From: Arenibacter hampyeongensis | GTDB lineage: Bacteria > Bacteroidota > Bacteroidia > Flavobacteriales > Flavobacteriaceae | Length of the DNA stretch: 64,000 bases | Assembly: GCF_002909255.1 (NCBI RefSeq) | Contig: NZ_PIOB01000007.1 | Coordinates: forward strand, 124,001-188,000 | Reading direction: 5' to 3' | Notes under the pieces: model-generated | Databases searched by the model: none | What the model saw: the letters and a program-made list of their open reading frames with translations, nothing else | Told to the model about the DNA's origin: nothing | Translations under genes and position numbers: made by a program | Part shown: one piece after another, positions 25,684 to 34,741 of the stretch | Numbering within the stretch: position 1 is the stretch's first letter | How the letters are laid out: each line of letters opens with the position of its first letter

Positions 25684-25703
25684 GTAGTATGTAAAATAAG
25701 CGG

Positions 25704-25711
25704 CAAAGGTA
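25704..25711 (-). promoter_or_regulatory. -7 promoter element for DEAD-box helicase
   Basis: On the minus strand TACCTTTG matches the Bacteroidota TAnnTTTG element, 21 bp before the ATG at 25683. I see no good TTTG -33 partner at 17-23 bp. Confidence 0.45.
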
Positions 25712-25752
25712 GGGGATTAGTTTGGATAAACCGTTTAAATCAATAAATAGAC

Positions 25753-27309
25753 CTAGAGACCGGCAGCCGCGGCTTCAGCACAGCGTTCACCGTCCATGGC
25801 GGCCGATACTATACCGCCAGCGTAGCCACCACCCTCACCACAGGGAAATAGTCCCTGGATTTCAGGATGTTCCAAATTTTCTTTTCTTGGGATGTTTACG
25901 GGCGAAGAGGTTCTGGATTCCACTCCCACAATATTGGCCTCTGAAGTGTAATAACCTTTCATTTTTTCTCCAAAGGCAGTGAAACCTGAACGCAGTCTAC
26001 TACCGATCATTTTGGGTAAAAGTGAATGTAAGGGTGCTGATTTAAGGCCAGGTTGATAGGAAGTCGGATTTAGATCGTTGGACAGTTTTCCTTCCACGAA
26101 ATCTGTAAGTCGTTGTGCAGGAGCGGTTTGGTTTCGTCCACCCGAGGTAAAAGCCAATCGCTCCAAATCCTTTTGGTATTCCAACCCTTTCAATGCCCCA
26201 TAGTGTTCATATTTATGAATATCCATATCCACATTTATCTCAACTACAATGCCCGAATTAGCAAATAAGTTATTGCGCTTGGAGGGCGACATGCCGTTGA
26301 CGACTACTTCTCCTGGAGCTGTTGCTGCGGGAACTATAAACCCTCCAGGGCACATGCAAAACGAATATACCCCTCTATCCTTTACCTGTTCAACAAGACT
26401 ATAGGAAGCAGCCGGAAGCAACTCGTTGCGTTCTCCTGAACAGTGGTATTGAATACTATCTATAATATGTTGAGGATGTTCTACACGGACACCCATAGCG
26501 AATGATTTGGCCTGAATGGCAATTTTTTTGTTGTTCAACAAATAGTATATATCCCTTGCCGAATGGCCCGTGGCCAAAATAACCCTGTCCGTGGGCATTT
26601 CGCTGCCATCCTCCAAAACAATTCCTTTGATGGTGTTATTAAGAATCTTAAAATCGACAACCTTGGTTTGAAAGTGTATTTCCCCTCCATGTTTAATTAT
26701 GGTCTCCCTAATATTCTGCACCAATTTGGGTAATTTGTTGGTGCCTATATGTGGGTGTGCATCTATTAGGATCTGTTCAGTAGCGCCGTGAAAGACCAAA
26801 TTTTCGAATATTCTTCGAACATCGCCTCTTTTAAGGCTTCGGGTGTAAAGTTTACCATCGGAATAGGTGCCAGCACCTCCTTCACCAAAGCAGTAATTGG
26901 AGTCTTCGTTTACAATATGATCCCTGTTAATGGCCTTTAGGTCGCGCCTACGATCCTTAACATTTTTCCCCCTTTCCAAGACGATGGGTCTATACCCCAA
27001 TTCTATGCAGCGCAAAGCGGCATACATGCCTGCAGGTCCAAAACCTATAATGTGTATTTTTTTGGCTTTGGAAACATCTTTGTACTCAAAGCTGTACTCA
27101 TTATTTTTTGGTGCAGTTTGATTGATATAAACTGAAACCTTGTAATTGAAATATATGGTAGATTTCCGGGCATCGATAGATTTTCGAAGCACTTTTATCG
27201 TTGAAATTTCCTGTACGGAAGTTCCCAAATATTTTGCAGCTTTCTTTTTTAGGATATCTTCTACGGATTCTTCCAATAAGGTGGTCCTAAGCTGAATGTT
27301 TCTTACCAT
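25753..27309 (-). CDS. FAD-dependent dehydrogenase, COG2509 family
   Basis: The 518-residue flavoprotein has an N-terminal ~90-residue domain ('VRNIQLRTTLLEESVEDILK'), a dinucleotide-binding motif 'IIGFGPAGMYAALRCIELGY' near 92-111, 'EGGAGTYSDGKLYTRS' and the C-terminal FAD segment 'FPCGEGGGYAGGIVSAAMDG'. This is the conserved COG2509 family, found in many bacteria and lacking an agreed substrate. Its -7 element ends only 4 bp before the ATG, so the mRNA may be leaderless. An 18-bp palindrome overlaps that promoter (see the site at 27314-27336). Confidence 0.9.
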   Translation of the reverse strand: MVRNIQLRTTLLEESVEDILKKKAAKYLGTSVQEISTIKVLRKSIDARKSTIYFNYKVSVYINQTAPKNNEYSFEYKDVSKAKKIHIIGFGPAGMYAALRCIELGYRPIVLERGKNVKDRRRDLKAINRDHIVNEDSNYCFGEGGAGTYSDGKLYTRSLKRGDVRRIFENLVFHGATEQILIDAHPHIGTNKLPKLVQNIRETIIKHGGEIHFQTKVVDFKILNNTIKGIVLEDGSEMPTDRVILATGHSARDIYYLLNNKKIAIQAKSFAMGVRVEHPQHIIDSIQYHCSGERNELLPAASYSLVEQVKDRGVYSFCMCPGGFIVPAATAPGEVVVNGMSPSKRNNLFANSGIVVEINVDMDIHKYEHYGALKGLEYQKDLERLAFTSGGRNQTAPAQRLTDFVEGKLSNDLNPTSYQPGLKSAPLHSLLPKMIGSRLRSGFTAFGEKMKGYYTSEANIVGVESRTSSPVNIPRKENLEHPEIQGLFPCGEGGGYAGGIVSAAMDGERCAEAAAAGL

Positions 27310-27313
27310 AGCG

Positions 27314-27336
27314 CAAAATTACTTTAATTAAAGTAA
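27314..27336 (-). promoter_or_regulatory. -7 element overlapped by perfect 18-bp palindrome
   Basis: On the minus strand TAATTTTG (27314-27321) fits the TAnnTTTG consensus and ends 4 bp before the start codon. TTACTTTAATTAAAGTAA (27319-27336) is a perfect inverted repeat covering the upstream edge of this element, followed by a (TTTA)n run. A repressor or activator bound here would control transcription directly. Confidence 0.5.
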
Positions 27337-27395
27337 TTATTTATTTATTTATTTATTCGAAAAATTATAGGGCAGGCTCCTGGATTCATGTTTGG

Positions 27396-28262
27396 TTAAA
27401 CTTTGTATTCTTTTTTATAGGACATGGGGGTTCTTTTGGTAATCGCCTTAAACTGTTTGTTGAAATTGGATAAGGTTTGAAAGCCACTTTCATAACAGGC
27501 CTGACCGATATTCATTTTTTCTTCGATCAAGAGTTTACAGGCATAGCCAATCCTGATCTCACTTATAAATTCGGAAAAGGTCTTATTGGCATGGATTTTA
27601 AAATATCGGCTGAACGAGGTAGGGGTCATATTGGCCAAGGAAGCCACAGTGTCCAACTCTATTTTTCCTCTGAAATTCTTCATTACGTAGGCGTGTACAT
27701 TATTCATTCTTTCCGTATCCCCTTCTTTTAATGAGTTGGTATAGCCGGGACTGGCCAATATGTTAGTTTCCGTTGTGTTGGAAAGGCAGTTTAGTATTTT
27801 GAACAATTCCAAAACACTGTCCATGCCTTCAAGATGTAAAAGATTGCTCAACATAGTGCCAATGGAATTGGCTGTTTTGCCGTTAATATCCAGCCCTCTC
27901 AGGCTCTTTTGAAACAATTGCCTAAGTTTAATCATTTCTTCTTTTTGCAATAGACTGTTACCAATAAAATCCTCGTGAAAGTATACCACGATTCCCTCTG
28001 ACCATAAATTCTGCTCTACTGTCATACCTTCATTGTCACTGCGCCACATATGCGGTAAATTGGGACCGGTAAAAGTGATGTCCCCCTCTTTAAAATGCTT
28101 TACATGATCGCCAATAAAACGCGTGCCACTGCCTTTCAAGACCATAAATAGTTGATATTCGGGGTGAAAATGCCAAATAGGATCAAAGTTGGGTTGTCGC
28201 AATATTTTGGCTACAAAGGCGTGGGAGTTTGGAATGGGCGATTTTTGTAAGGCTGATTTCAC
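27396..28262 (-). CDS. AraC-family regulator with N-terminal cupin domain
   Basis: The protein has an N-terminal cupin sensor ('WHFHPEYQLFMVLKGSGTRF', 'ITFTGPNLPHMWRSD') and a C-terminal double helix-turn-helix ('LASLANMTPTSFSRYFKIH' lacks only the first Asp-Thr; second 'IGQACYESGFQTLSNFNKQF'). Neither candidate start is ATG. The GTG at 28262 gives 288 residues beginning 'KSALQKSPIPNSHAFVAK', where relatives start; the TTG at 28298 adds 12 residues. It is divergent from the giant ThuA lipoprotein gene and most likely controls it and the sugar-type enzymes downstream, sensing a sugar or sugar acid through the cupin (inference). Confidence 0.88.
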   Translation of the reverse strand: MKSALQKSPIPNSHAFVAKILRQPNFDPIWHFHPEYQLFMVLKGSGTRFIGDHVKHFKEGDITFTGPNLPHMWRSDNEGMTVEQNLWSEGIVVYFHEDFIGNSLLQKEEMIKLRQLFQKSLRGLDINGKTANSIGTMLSNLLHLEGMDSVLELFKILNCLSNTTETNILASPGYTNSLKEGDTERMNNVHAYVMKNFRGKIELDTVASLANMTPTSFSRYFKIHANKTFSEFISEIRIGYACKLLIEEKMNIGQACYESGFQTLSNFNKQFKAITKRTPMSYKKEYKV

Positions 28263-28456
28263 TTTGGAATAAAGATTGAATTGATTAAAAACGAACAACA
28301 GGTTTTTAGTATGAAGTCAATATATTGTAGTTTTTTATCTGTAAATATATGTATAAATCCAATCTTATGATATAATGTAGTCAACTTTGGATAACATATA
28401 GTATTCTTTGTGCCTGTTTAATAGTTATCATTGTTGTACACAAATATAATTTTATC

Positions 28457-31400
28457 ATGAAAACCATAATGGCACGTTTATTCTGTTGGCTAATAGTCAT
28501 TGTAACCCTAGCGGCTTGTAATTCTTCCCAAAAGAAAAAGAAGGACGATCAACCCAGACGTATAGAAATGTTGTTCCTAGGCCATGCCCTAGAGCACCAT
28601 AATTCCAGGGTCTACATGCCTATATTAGCCTCAGCCCTGACGCAAAGTGGTATAAATATTACCTATACGGAGGATGTAGAAGACCTAAATCCGGAAAATT
28701 TGGATCTTTACGACGGGCTAATAATTTATGCCAATCATGAAAGTAGGTTTCCAGAACAGGAGAGGGCATTGTTGGACTATGTTGCCGAAGGTCATGCATT
28801 TATCCCTATTCATTGTGCGAGCTTCTGTTTTCACGAGTCTGAAGAATATGTGAATTTGGTAGGAGGGCAATTCAAATCACATGGTACGGATACCTTTACG
28901 GCCAAAATTATTGATAAGTCGCACCCTATAATGCAGGCCGCGGAAGAGTTCTCGACTTGGGATGAAACCTATATCCATGATAAGTTTGCCGATGATATTA
29001 CCGTGTTGATGGAGAGGGAGGATGGAGAACATCATGAACCATGGACTTGGGTAAAGCAATTTGGCAAAGGGAAGGTATTCTATACAGCTTACGGACATGA
29101 TGAAAGAACTTGGAGCAAACCCGGATTTCAAAATCTTATTAAAGAAGGTATTCTTTGGGCGGTAAGTGATCAAGTTAAAAAGAACTGGGAGGAATTTTCT
29201 AAAGACATACCAAGTCTGAGTTATAAAGAAATGGCCAACATTCCCAATTATGAGAAAAGAGATCCTGCGCCCAAATATCAGTTGCCTTTGTCCCCGCAAG
29301 AATCTGCTAAATTAATCCAGGTCCCAACTGGGTTTAAGTTGGAGCTATTTGCTTCCGAGCCAAACATTATTAACCCGATAGCAATGAACTGGGATGAGAA
29401 AGGTAGACTTTGGGTTATAGAGACCGTTGACTATCCCAATACAGTACGCGACGACAAAGGCTCTGGAGATGACAGAATAAAAATTTGCGAAGACACGGAC
29501 GGGGATGGAAAAGCCGATAAGTTTACAGTCTTCGCCGATAAATTAAATATACCTACCAGTTTTACCTTTGTGAATGGGGGAATTTTGGTTTCCCAAGCGC
29601 CATATTTCTTGTTTTTGAAGGATACTGATGGTGATGACAAAGCGGATGTAAAGGAAATAGCCATTAATGGTTGGGGTGTTTTTGATACCCACGCCGGACC
29701 ATCGAACCTTCAGAGGGGAATTGACAATGATATCTACGGGGTTGTTGGGTATTCAGGTTTTAAAGGGACTATTTCCAATGAAAATTTCGAATTTGGTCAA
29801 GGCATATATCGTTTCAACAGCGACTTTGGCAATTTTGAATTTCTGACCAATACGAGTAACAATACATGGGGATTGGGGATTACCGAGGATAATTCCATTT
29901 TTGCATCCACCGCCAACAATACCCATAGTGTTTTTATGGGGATACCCAATAAGAATTTGAAAGATGTGGTGGGGGTTTCACTTAAGGGAAGTACAAAAAT
30001 AGATGGTCATTACGCCATGTTGCCCATTACACAAAACATAAGACAGGTTGATGTTTTTGGGGGCTTTACAGCTGCCGCAGGACACCATTTTTACACCGCC
30101 CGAAACTTTCCAAAACAATATTGGAATACCTATGCCTTTGTTTGCGAACCAACGGGCGGGGTAGTTCATATTGCCAAAATTGAAAAGGACGGAGCCGGAT
30201 ATATAGAAAAGGATGGGGGCAATTTAATGGCCAGTTCGGATGAATGGGTTTCCCCGGTAGAGGCCAAAGTAGGGCCCGACGGTGCAGTTTGGGTATTGGA
30301 CTGGTATAATTTTATAATTCAGCACAACCCGACCCCAAACGCAGATAGAGGAGGATATGATGCCGTCAACGGACTGGGGAATGCTTACGAAAACCCGTTA
30401 CGCGATAAGTCTAAGGGGCGTATTTGGCGCATTTTGCCCAAAGATGCCGTAGACAAAATATCCGTTACCTTGAATAAGGATGATTCAAAAGGTTTGGTAA
30501 AGGCCCTAACCAATGATAATATGTTTTGGCGAATGACCGCCCAGCGTTTATTGGTTGAAAACGGAAATACTGAGGTCGTGCCAGATCTTATCAAATTGGT
30601 CGGGAATACCCAAGTGGACGCATTGGGACTTAATCCCGGAGCATTGCATGGTTTATGGACTTTGGATGGACTTGGTGTTGTTTCTTCCAATGCCGAGGCA
30701 ATGGAAGTGGTCAAGACCGCCTTAAAGCATCCATCAGGAGCGGTTAGAAAAGCCGCCATTCAGATCTTGCCGAAAAACGAAACAATAGATGCCTTGCTGT
30801 TAAAATCCAACATATTGAAGGACAAAGACCCTGAGGTACAATTGGCAGCACTTTTATATTTTTCCGAAAGGGAATCCAATGTAGAAATTGGAAGGCAATT
30901 GTTTGAGTTGAGTAAAAACGAAGAGGTTGTTGCCGATGATTGGTTGGCAAAGGCACTTTATGTGGCGGGGAGCAGACACCATCAAGGATTTATCACTGCA
31001 TTCATGGCCTCCAATCCTAATTTTGAAATTGGATCATCAGATAGAAAACATAGACAAGTAATGGATCTCGACGATTCCAAGTGGGAAACAATGCTCCTTC
31101 CACAGCTTATAGAAGATGCTGGATTGCAGATGGATGGTATTATTTGGTTCCGTAAAAGTGTTGATGTTCCTGCCAATGTTGCTGCAAAGTCTGGCACTAT
31201 TTCTTTAGGCCCTATAGACGATTCCGATAAGGTTTATATTAATGGTAAGTTGGTTGGAGGAACAGAGAAAGATTATCAGGCCAATAGAGTATATCAGATT
31301 CCATCAGGAGTATTGAAAGCTGGTAGTAATTCCATTGCCGTCCGGGTAGAGGATACTGGTGGCGGAGGTGGAATTTGGGGCAAAAAAGAGCAAATGTTTT

Positions 31401-31963
31401 TAAAGTATGGCCAAAACAATATCGCCTTGGCAGGGGATTGGAAATATGAAGTTGAGTTGGATATTGCCAAATCTGTTAAGAACCTATTTGCCGATAAGTC
31501 GCTAGCGGAACTCTTGGTAGAAACCTATATCAACGATGTTGAATTTGGTGAGGATAATAGTTTGGATAGTGGTTCGAATGCCATTGTTGTTAATATCAAG
31601 ACTATTAAAAACGAAATGAAGTACGACATAACCGAATTTGTGGTAGAAGCGGGAAAGGCTGTTGAGCTGGTTTTTGAGAATACGGATTTTATGCAGCACA
31701 ACCTTATTATAACCAAACCTGGTGAAAAGGAAAAAGTAGGCATGGCCGCAGATAAATTGGCAATGGACCCCAATGGTGCAGAGAAAAATTATGTTCCAGA
31801 CATGCCTGAGGTGCTTTTTGCCACTGCCATCATAAACCCTGAAGAAAAGGTTGTGTTAAAATTCATAGCTCCCCAAGAACCAGGTGATTATCCCTTTATC
31901 TGCACCTTTCCCGGACATTGGCGAATAATGCAGGGTGTTATGAAGGTGGTAAAGGCCAAATAG
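28457..31963 (+). CDS. Giant multi-domain lipoprotein: ThuA, beta-propeller, HEAT, galactose-binding-like and cupredoxin domains
   Basis: The 1168-residue product has a lipobox ('VIVTLAACNSS'). Domains in order: ThuA-like glutamine-amidotransferase fold (~35-240; 'DLYDGLIIYANHE', 'FIPIHCASFCFH', 'GKVFYTAYGHDERTW'); a PVC-type 'membrane-bound dehydrogenase' beta-propeller (~285-660; 'VPTGFKLELFASEPNI', Ca-like 'DTDGDGKAD'); HEAT-like helices (~670-860); a beta-sandwich like that of sialate O-acetylesterases (~890-1010; 'DDSDKVYINGKLVGG'); and a type-1 copper domain at the end (~1045-1168) with ligands H in 'MQHNLII' and C, H, M in 'CTFPGHWRIMQG'. No CxxCH haem motif is seen, unlike many relatives. 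It heads the AraC-controlled locus and may oxidise a sugar at the cell surface (inference). Confidence 0.88.
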   Translation: MKTIMARLFCWLIVIVTLAACNSSQKKKKDDQPRRIEMLFLGHALEHHNSRVYMPILASALTQSGINITYTEDVEDLNPENLDLYDGLIIYANHESRFPEQERALLDYVAEGHAFIPIHCASFCFHESEEYVNLVGGQFKSHGTDTFTAKIIDKSHPIMQAAEEFSTWDETYIHDKFADDITVLMEREDGEHHEPWTWVKQFGKGKVFYTAYGHDERTWSKPGFQNLIKEGILWAVSDQVKKNWEEFSKDIPSLSYKEMANIPNYEKRDPAPKYQLPLSPQESAKLIQVPTGFKLELFASEPNIINPIAMNWDEKGRLWVIETVDYPNTVRDDKGSGDDRIKICEDTDGDGKADKFTVFADKLNIPTSFTFVNGGILVSQAPYFLFLKDTDGDDKADVKEIAINGWGVFDTHAGPSNLQRGIDNDIYGVVGYSGFKGTISNENFEFGQGIYRFNSDFGNFEFLTNTSNNTWGLGITEDNSIFASTANNTHSVFMGIPNKNLKDVVGVSLKGSTKIDGHYAMLPITQNIRQVDVFGGFTAAAGHHFYTARNFPKQYWNTYAFVCEPTGGVVHIAKIEKDGAGYIEKDGGNLMASSDEWVSPVEAKVGPDGAVWVLDWYNFIIQHNPTPNADRGGYDAVNGLGNAYENPLRDKSKGRIWRILPKDAVDKISVTLNKDDSKGLVKALTNDNMFWRMTAQRLLVENGNTEVVPDLIKLVGNTQVDALGLNPGALHGLWTLDGLGVVSSNAEAMEVVKTALKHPSGAVRKAAIQILPKNETIDALLLKSNILKDKDPEVQLAALLYFSERESNVEIGRQLFELSKNEEVVADDWLAKALYVAGSRHHQGFITAFMASNPNFEIGSSDRKHRQVMDLDDSKWETMLLPQLIEDAGLQMDGIIWFRKSVDVPANVAAKSGTISLGPIDDSDKVYINGKLVGGTEKDYQANRVYQIPSGVLKAGSNSIAVRVEDTGGGGGIWGKKEQMFLKYGQNNIALAGDWKYEVELDIAKSVKNLFADKSLAELLVETYINDVEFGEDNSLDSGSNAIVVNIKTIKNEMKYDITEFVVEAGKAVELVFENTDFMQHNLIITKPGEKEKVGMAADKLAMDPNGAEKNYVPDMPEVLFATAIINPEEKVVLKFIAPQEPGDYPFICTFPGHWRIMQGVMKVVKAK

Positions 31964-32046
31964 ACGGTACAATGACCACTGTATTTATAATGTATACAAT
32001 TGTAAAGTAAGCAATTAAGGAACTTATTTAAAGTAATTATTCTATA

Positions 32047-32904
32047 ATGACAAATGATATTAAATATGGTGTAAGCACCTGGCTTTGGGAATCACCATTT
32101 AATTCCCAATCTATTGCCCTGTTCCCTAAAATTAAAAAGATGGGGTATGATTTGGTAGAAATCCCGGTAGAAGAGCCGGAATTGATCAATGGGGAAGTCA
32201 TAAAAAGTGCTTTGAAAGACACTGGGCTACAAGCGGTTGTTTGCGGTGCATTTGGGCCAACAAAAGATTTGACCCATAAGGATGTCTCAGTGCATCAAAA
32301 TTGCTTCGACTACATTGAAAAATGTTTTCGATTATGTAATCTGTGGGAAGTAGATTTTTTGGCAGGTCCCATGTATGCGGCGGTAGGCAAGGCAAGAATG
32401 CTCTCCAAGGAAGATCGGAAACGGGAATGGGACTTAGCGGTACGCAATATTGCCAAAGTTTGTACAATGGCACAGAATCATGGGGTGTCCATTGCATTGG
32501 AGCCCCTAAATCGTTTTGAATCCGACATGGTCAATACCGCCGAGGATGTCATGCGTTTTATTGCAGATGTCAATCACAATAGAGCCAAGGTGTTATTGGA
32601 TGGATTTCATATGACTATTGAGGAAGGGGATATTGCAGAAGCCATAAAAACGGTAGGAGACAAATTGATTCACGTTCAGGTTTCGGAGAACCACAGGGGA
32701 ATTCCTGGTACCGGATTAACGCCTTGGTCCGATTTTTCAGATGGATTAAAGGCGATTGATTATAAGGGGGCAATTGTGATAGAAAGCTTTACCCCGGAAA
32801 TTAAGGAATTGGCCGGAGCCGTGTGTATTTGGAAGAATTTGGCCAAGAGTCAGGACGAATTCGCTTCAGAAGGAATCGATTTTTTAAAAAGGACATTTAA
32901 TTAA
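32047..32904 (+). CDS. Sugar phosphate isomerase/epimerase (AP endonuclease-2-like TIM barrel)
   Basis: The 285-residue cytosolic TIM barrel resembles D-psicose/tagatose 3-epimerases. It has 'KKMGYDLVEIPVEEPE', metal-ligand region 'IALEPLNRFESDMVNTAEDV' (Glu), 'VLLDGFHMTIEEGDI' (Asp, His), 'LIHVQVSENHRGIPGTG' (His) and 'IVIESFTPE' (final Glu). All four metal ligands of the family appear. It lies 12 bp before a Gfo/Idh/MocA oxidoreductase and 83 bp after the giant lipoprotein gene. The pair probably oxidises and epimerises a keto-sugar derivative, but the exact sugar cannot be read from sequence. Confidence 0.9.
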   Translation: MTNDIKYGVSTWLWESPFNSQSIALFPKIKKMGYDLVEIPVEEPELINGEVIKSALKDTGLQAVVCGAFGPTKDLTHKDVSVHQNCFDYIEKCFRLCNLWEVDFLAGPMYAAVGKARMLSKEDRKREWDLAVRNIAKVCTMAQNHGVSIALEPLNRFESDMVNTAEDVMRFIADVNHNRAKVLLDGFHMTIEEGDIAEAIKTVGDKLIHVQVSENHRGIPGTGLTPWSDFSDGLKAIDYKGAIVIESFTPEIKELAGAVCIWKNLAKSQDEFASEGIDFLKRTFN

Positions 32905-32916
32905 AATTAAGATAAG

Positions 32917-34050
32917 ATGAGCATTAAGAAAGTAAACATTGCTATCGTGGGTTTGGGATTTGGAGCAGAATTTATTCCCATCTACCAGAAGCATCCAAAC
33001 GCCAATCTTGTGGCTATTTCACAGCGAAACGAAGCCAAGTTAAATGAGTTGGCAGATACGTTCAAAATTGATAAAAGATATACTTCCTATGACGAACTCC
33101 TGAAGGATCCGGAAATAGACGCCGTGCACATTAATACACCCATTCCAGATCATGGCATCCAGTCTATAAAGGCCTTAAAAGCAGGTAAGCATGTTGCTTG
33201 TACCGTACCTATGGCAACCAGCGTGGAAGAATGTGAGGAAATAGTGCGCTTGACGGAGGAAACAGGGCTCACTTATATGATGATGGAAACCGTGGTTTAT
33301 GCCAGGGAATTTTTATACATGAAGGAGTTGTATGAAAATGGTGAATTGGGGAAAGTACAGTTTTTAAAAGCCAGTCACCAACAGGATATGGATGGTTGGC
33401 CCAATTACTGGCCTGGCCTGCCCCCAATGCATTATGCAACGCATTGTGTAGGACCAGTTCTAGCCCTTACAAGAGGTGAAGCTGAGTACGTTTCCTGTTT
33501 TGGGTCCGGAACTATACGGGAAGAGCTGATACCTCATTACAACTCGCCATTTGCAGTGGAAACCACTCATATTAAATTTCGGAATTCGGATTTAAGCGCC
33601 CAGGTGTATAGATCCCTTTTTGATGTGGCAAGACAATATCGCGAAAGTTTTGAGGTATATGGGTCAAAGAAATCAGTGGAATGGCCTTTGATCGAAGGGA
33701 AACCGCTGGTGGTGCACACGGCCAAAAAGCCGGAACCGGAAATTCCTGAGGAAATGGAAAGTCCGGATTTCGCAAAATTATTGCCAAAAGAAATACAACA
33801 TTTCACCACACAAGGGGTGTACGACTCCGACGAGCACCAACATCTCTCATTCACCCAGGGAGCCGGTCATGGGGGGTCGCATCCACATCTGGTACATGAA
33901 TTTGTAAATGCCCTTGTGCTGAACAAATCGCCTTATCCGAATGCCAAGCAATCGGCCAATATTACCTGTGTAGGTATTCTGGCCCATGAGTCCGCACTGA
34001 AGGGCGGGGAGATTATTAGGTTGCCCGAGTTTACTTTTTCCGGTAAATAG
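32917..34050 (+). CDS. Gfo/Idh/MocA-family oxidoreductase
   Basis: The 377-residue protein has an N-terminal Rossmann domain with 'NIAIVGLGFGAEFIPIYQKH' and 'AVHINTPIPDHGIQSIKALK', then 'AGKHVACTVPMATSVEECEE'. The family's usual EKP at the active site reads 'TVP' here, replacing the conserved Lys, which suggests altered chemistry or a different base. The C-terminal domain includes 'MHYATHCVGPVLALTRGEAE' with the usual His. NAD(P)-dependent oxidation of a sugar or cyclitol is the family role. It is the last gene of the locus; the duplicated hairpin units begin 95 bp downstream. Confidence 0.88.
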   Translation: MSIKKVNIAIVGLGFGAEFIPIYQKHPNANLVAISQRNEAKLNELADTFKIDKRYTSYDELLKDPEIDAVHINTPIPDHGIQSIKALKAGKHVACTVPMATSVEECEEIVRLTEETGLTYMMMETVVYAREFLYMKELYENGELGKVQFLKASHQQDMDGWPNYWPGLPPMHYATHCVGPVLALTRGEAEYVSCFGSGTIREELIPHYNSPFAVETTHIKFRNSDLSAQVYRSLFDVARQYRESFEVYGSKKSVEWPLIEGKPLVVHTAKKPEPEIPEEMESPDFAKLLPKEIQHFTTQGVYDSDEHQHLSFTQGAGHGGSHPHLVHEFVNALVLNKSPYPNAKQSANITCVGILAHESALKGGEIIRLPEFTFSGK

Positions 34051-34144
34051 TTTGTTTTTAGTATTTTATAAACATTAGTATAAAGTGACAAATTATGTAA
34101 GAAACAGAGTGTAGCAGGAATTTATCCTGAATTAAAATCACGGA

Positions 34145-34298
34145 TTGAGTTATTTTTTTTGCAAATAAAGCACCTTCCGTATTGAAAAATTCGCTAAATT
34201 TAACATTCATAAGTAAGACTTAAAAAATGGTTTTTTGCTAAAGACACTATTTTTTAACTTTTAAAAGAGGACGTAGGGGTGCGTCCTCTTTTCTATTT
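34145..34298 (+). repeat. Intergenic duplicated unit, copy 1
   Basis: About 150 bp that recur at 34474-34626 with a ~328-bp offset. Shared blocks are TTGAGTT followed by a T-run, a 26-bp identical block at 34195-34220 (containing AACATTCATAAGTAAGACT), CTATTTTTT, and the closing hairpin. The spacing between blocks is kept while the sequence between drifts. No protein is encoded. A small RNA gene with its own terminator is the simplest reading. Confidence 0.7.
34263..34298 (+). terminator. Hairpin terminator of copy 1
   Basis: An 11-bp perfect stem (AAAAGAGGACG at 34263-34273 with its complement at 34282-34292) and loop TAGGGGTG are followed by a T-rich tail. It looks like an intrinsic terminator reading rightwards and could also serve the Gfo/Idh/MocA transcript. 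Confidence 0.75.
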
Positions 34299-34473
34299 TA
34301 AGTATGGCCCTACCCTTTGTTATATTAATTCCAAGACCTGTATTGGATTGCAATTTCACGTTCACGTCGGCTATTTCAGTTGTTGGTTAATTCAAAGTAT
34401 GTCCTATTCTGGGAGAATAACGATTATGGGATTAGGTACCAATCCGCTTAGAGGATATATTCAGTTTTACGGC

Positions 34474-34626
34474 TTGAGTTAATTTTTTTTCGAAAAAGAA
34501 CCTTTCGTAGGAGAATAAATGTTAAATTTAACATTCATAAGTAAGACTAGAAAAATAAGTTTTTAAAAAGAAACTATTTTTTGCATTTTAAAAGAGGACG
34601 TAGGGGTGCGTCCTCTTTTCTATTTA
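34474..34626 (+). repeat. Intergenic duplicated unit, copy 2
   Basis: Second copy of the unit at 34145-34298, with the 26-bp block at 34523-34548 and the same hairpin. Preservation of only three blocks, each at the same spacing, suggests selection on a promoter-like box and a terminator rather than on the middle. Confidence 0.7.
34590..34626 (+). terminator. Hairpin terminator of copy 2
   Basis: The stem at 34590-34600 pairs with 34609-34619, with loop TAGGGGTG identical to copy 1 and a T-rich tail after it. Confidence 0.75.
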
Positions 34627-34741
34627 TAACACTTCCCTTTCCCAGCCCATCCCCGGAATACAACAACTGGGTAAAATCAATTTCCCTATAATTTTAGATT
34701 AATTCACATTTGCATGGTTGAAAATAAAATAAAACCTGGTT

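Noticed and set aside
27337-27356. (TTTA)n run upstream of the COG2509 gene as a phase-variation tract
   Set aside because: It lies outside the coding frame and upstream of the -7 element; ordinary AT-rich spacer is sufficient.
34279-34482. 67-codon open frame between the duplicated units
   Set aside because: It starts inside the terminator hairpin with GTG, has no family resemblance and an odd composition.
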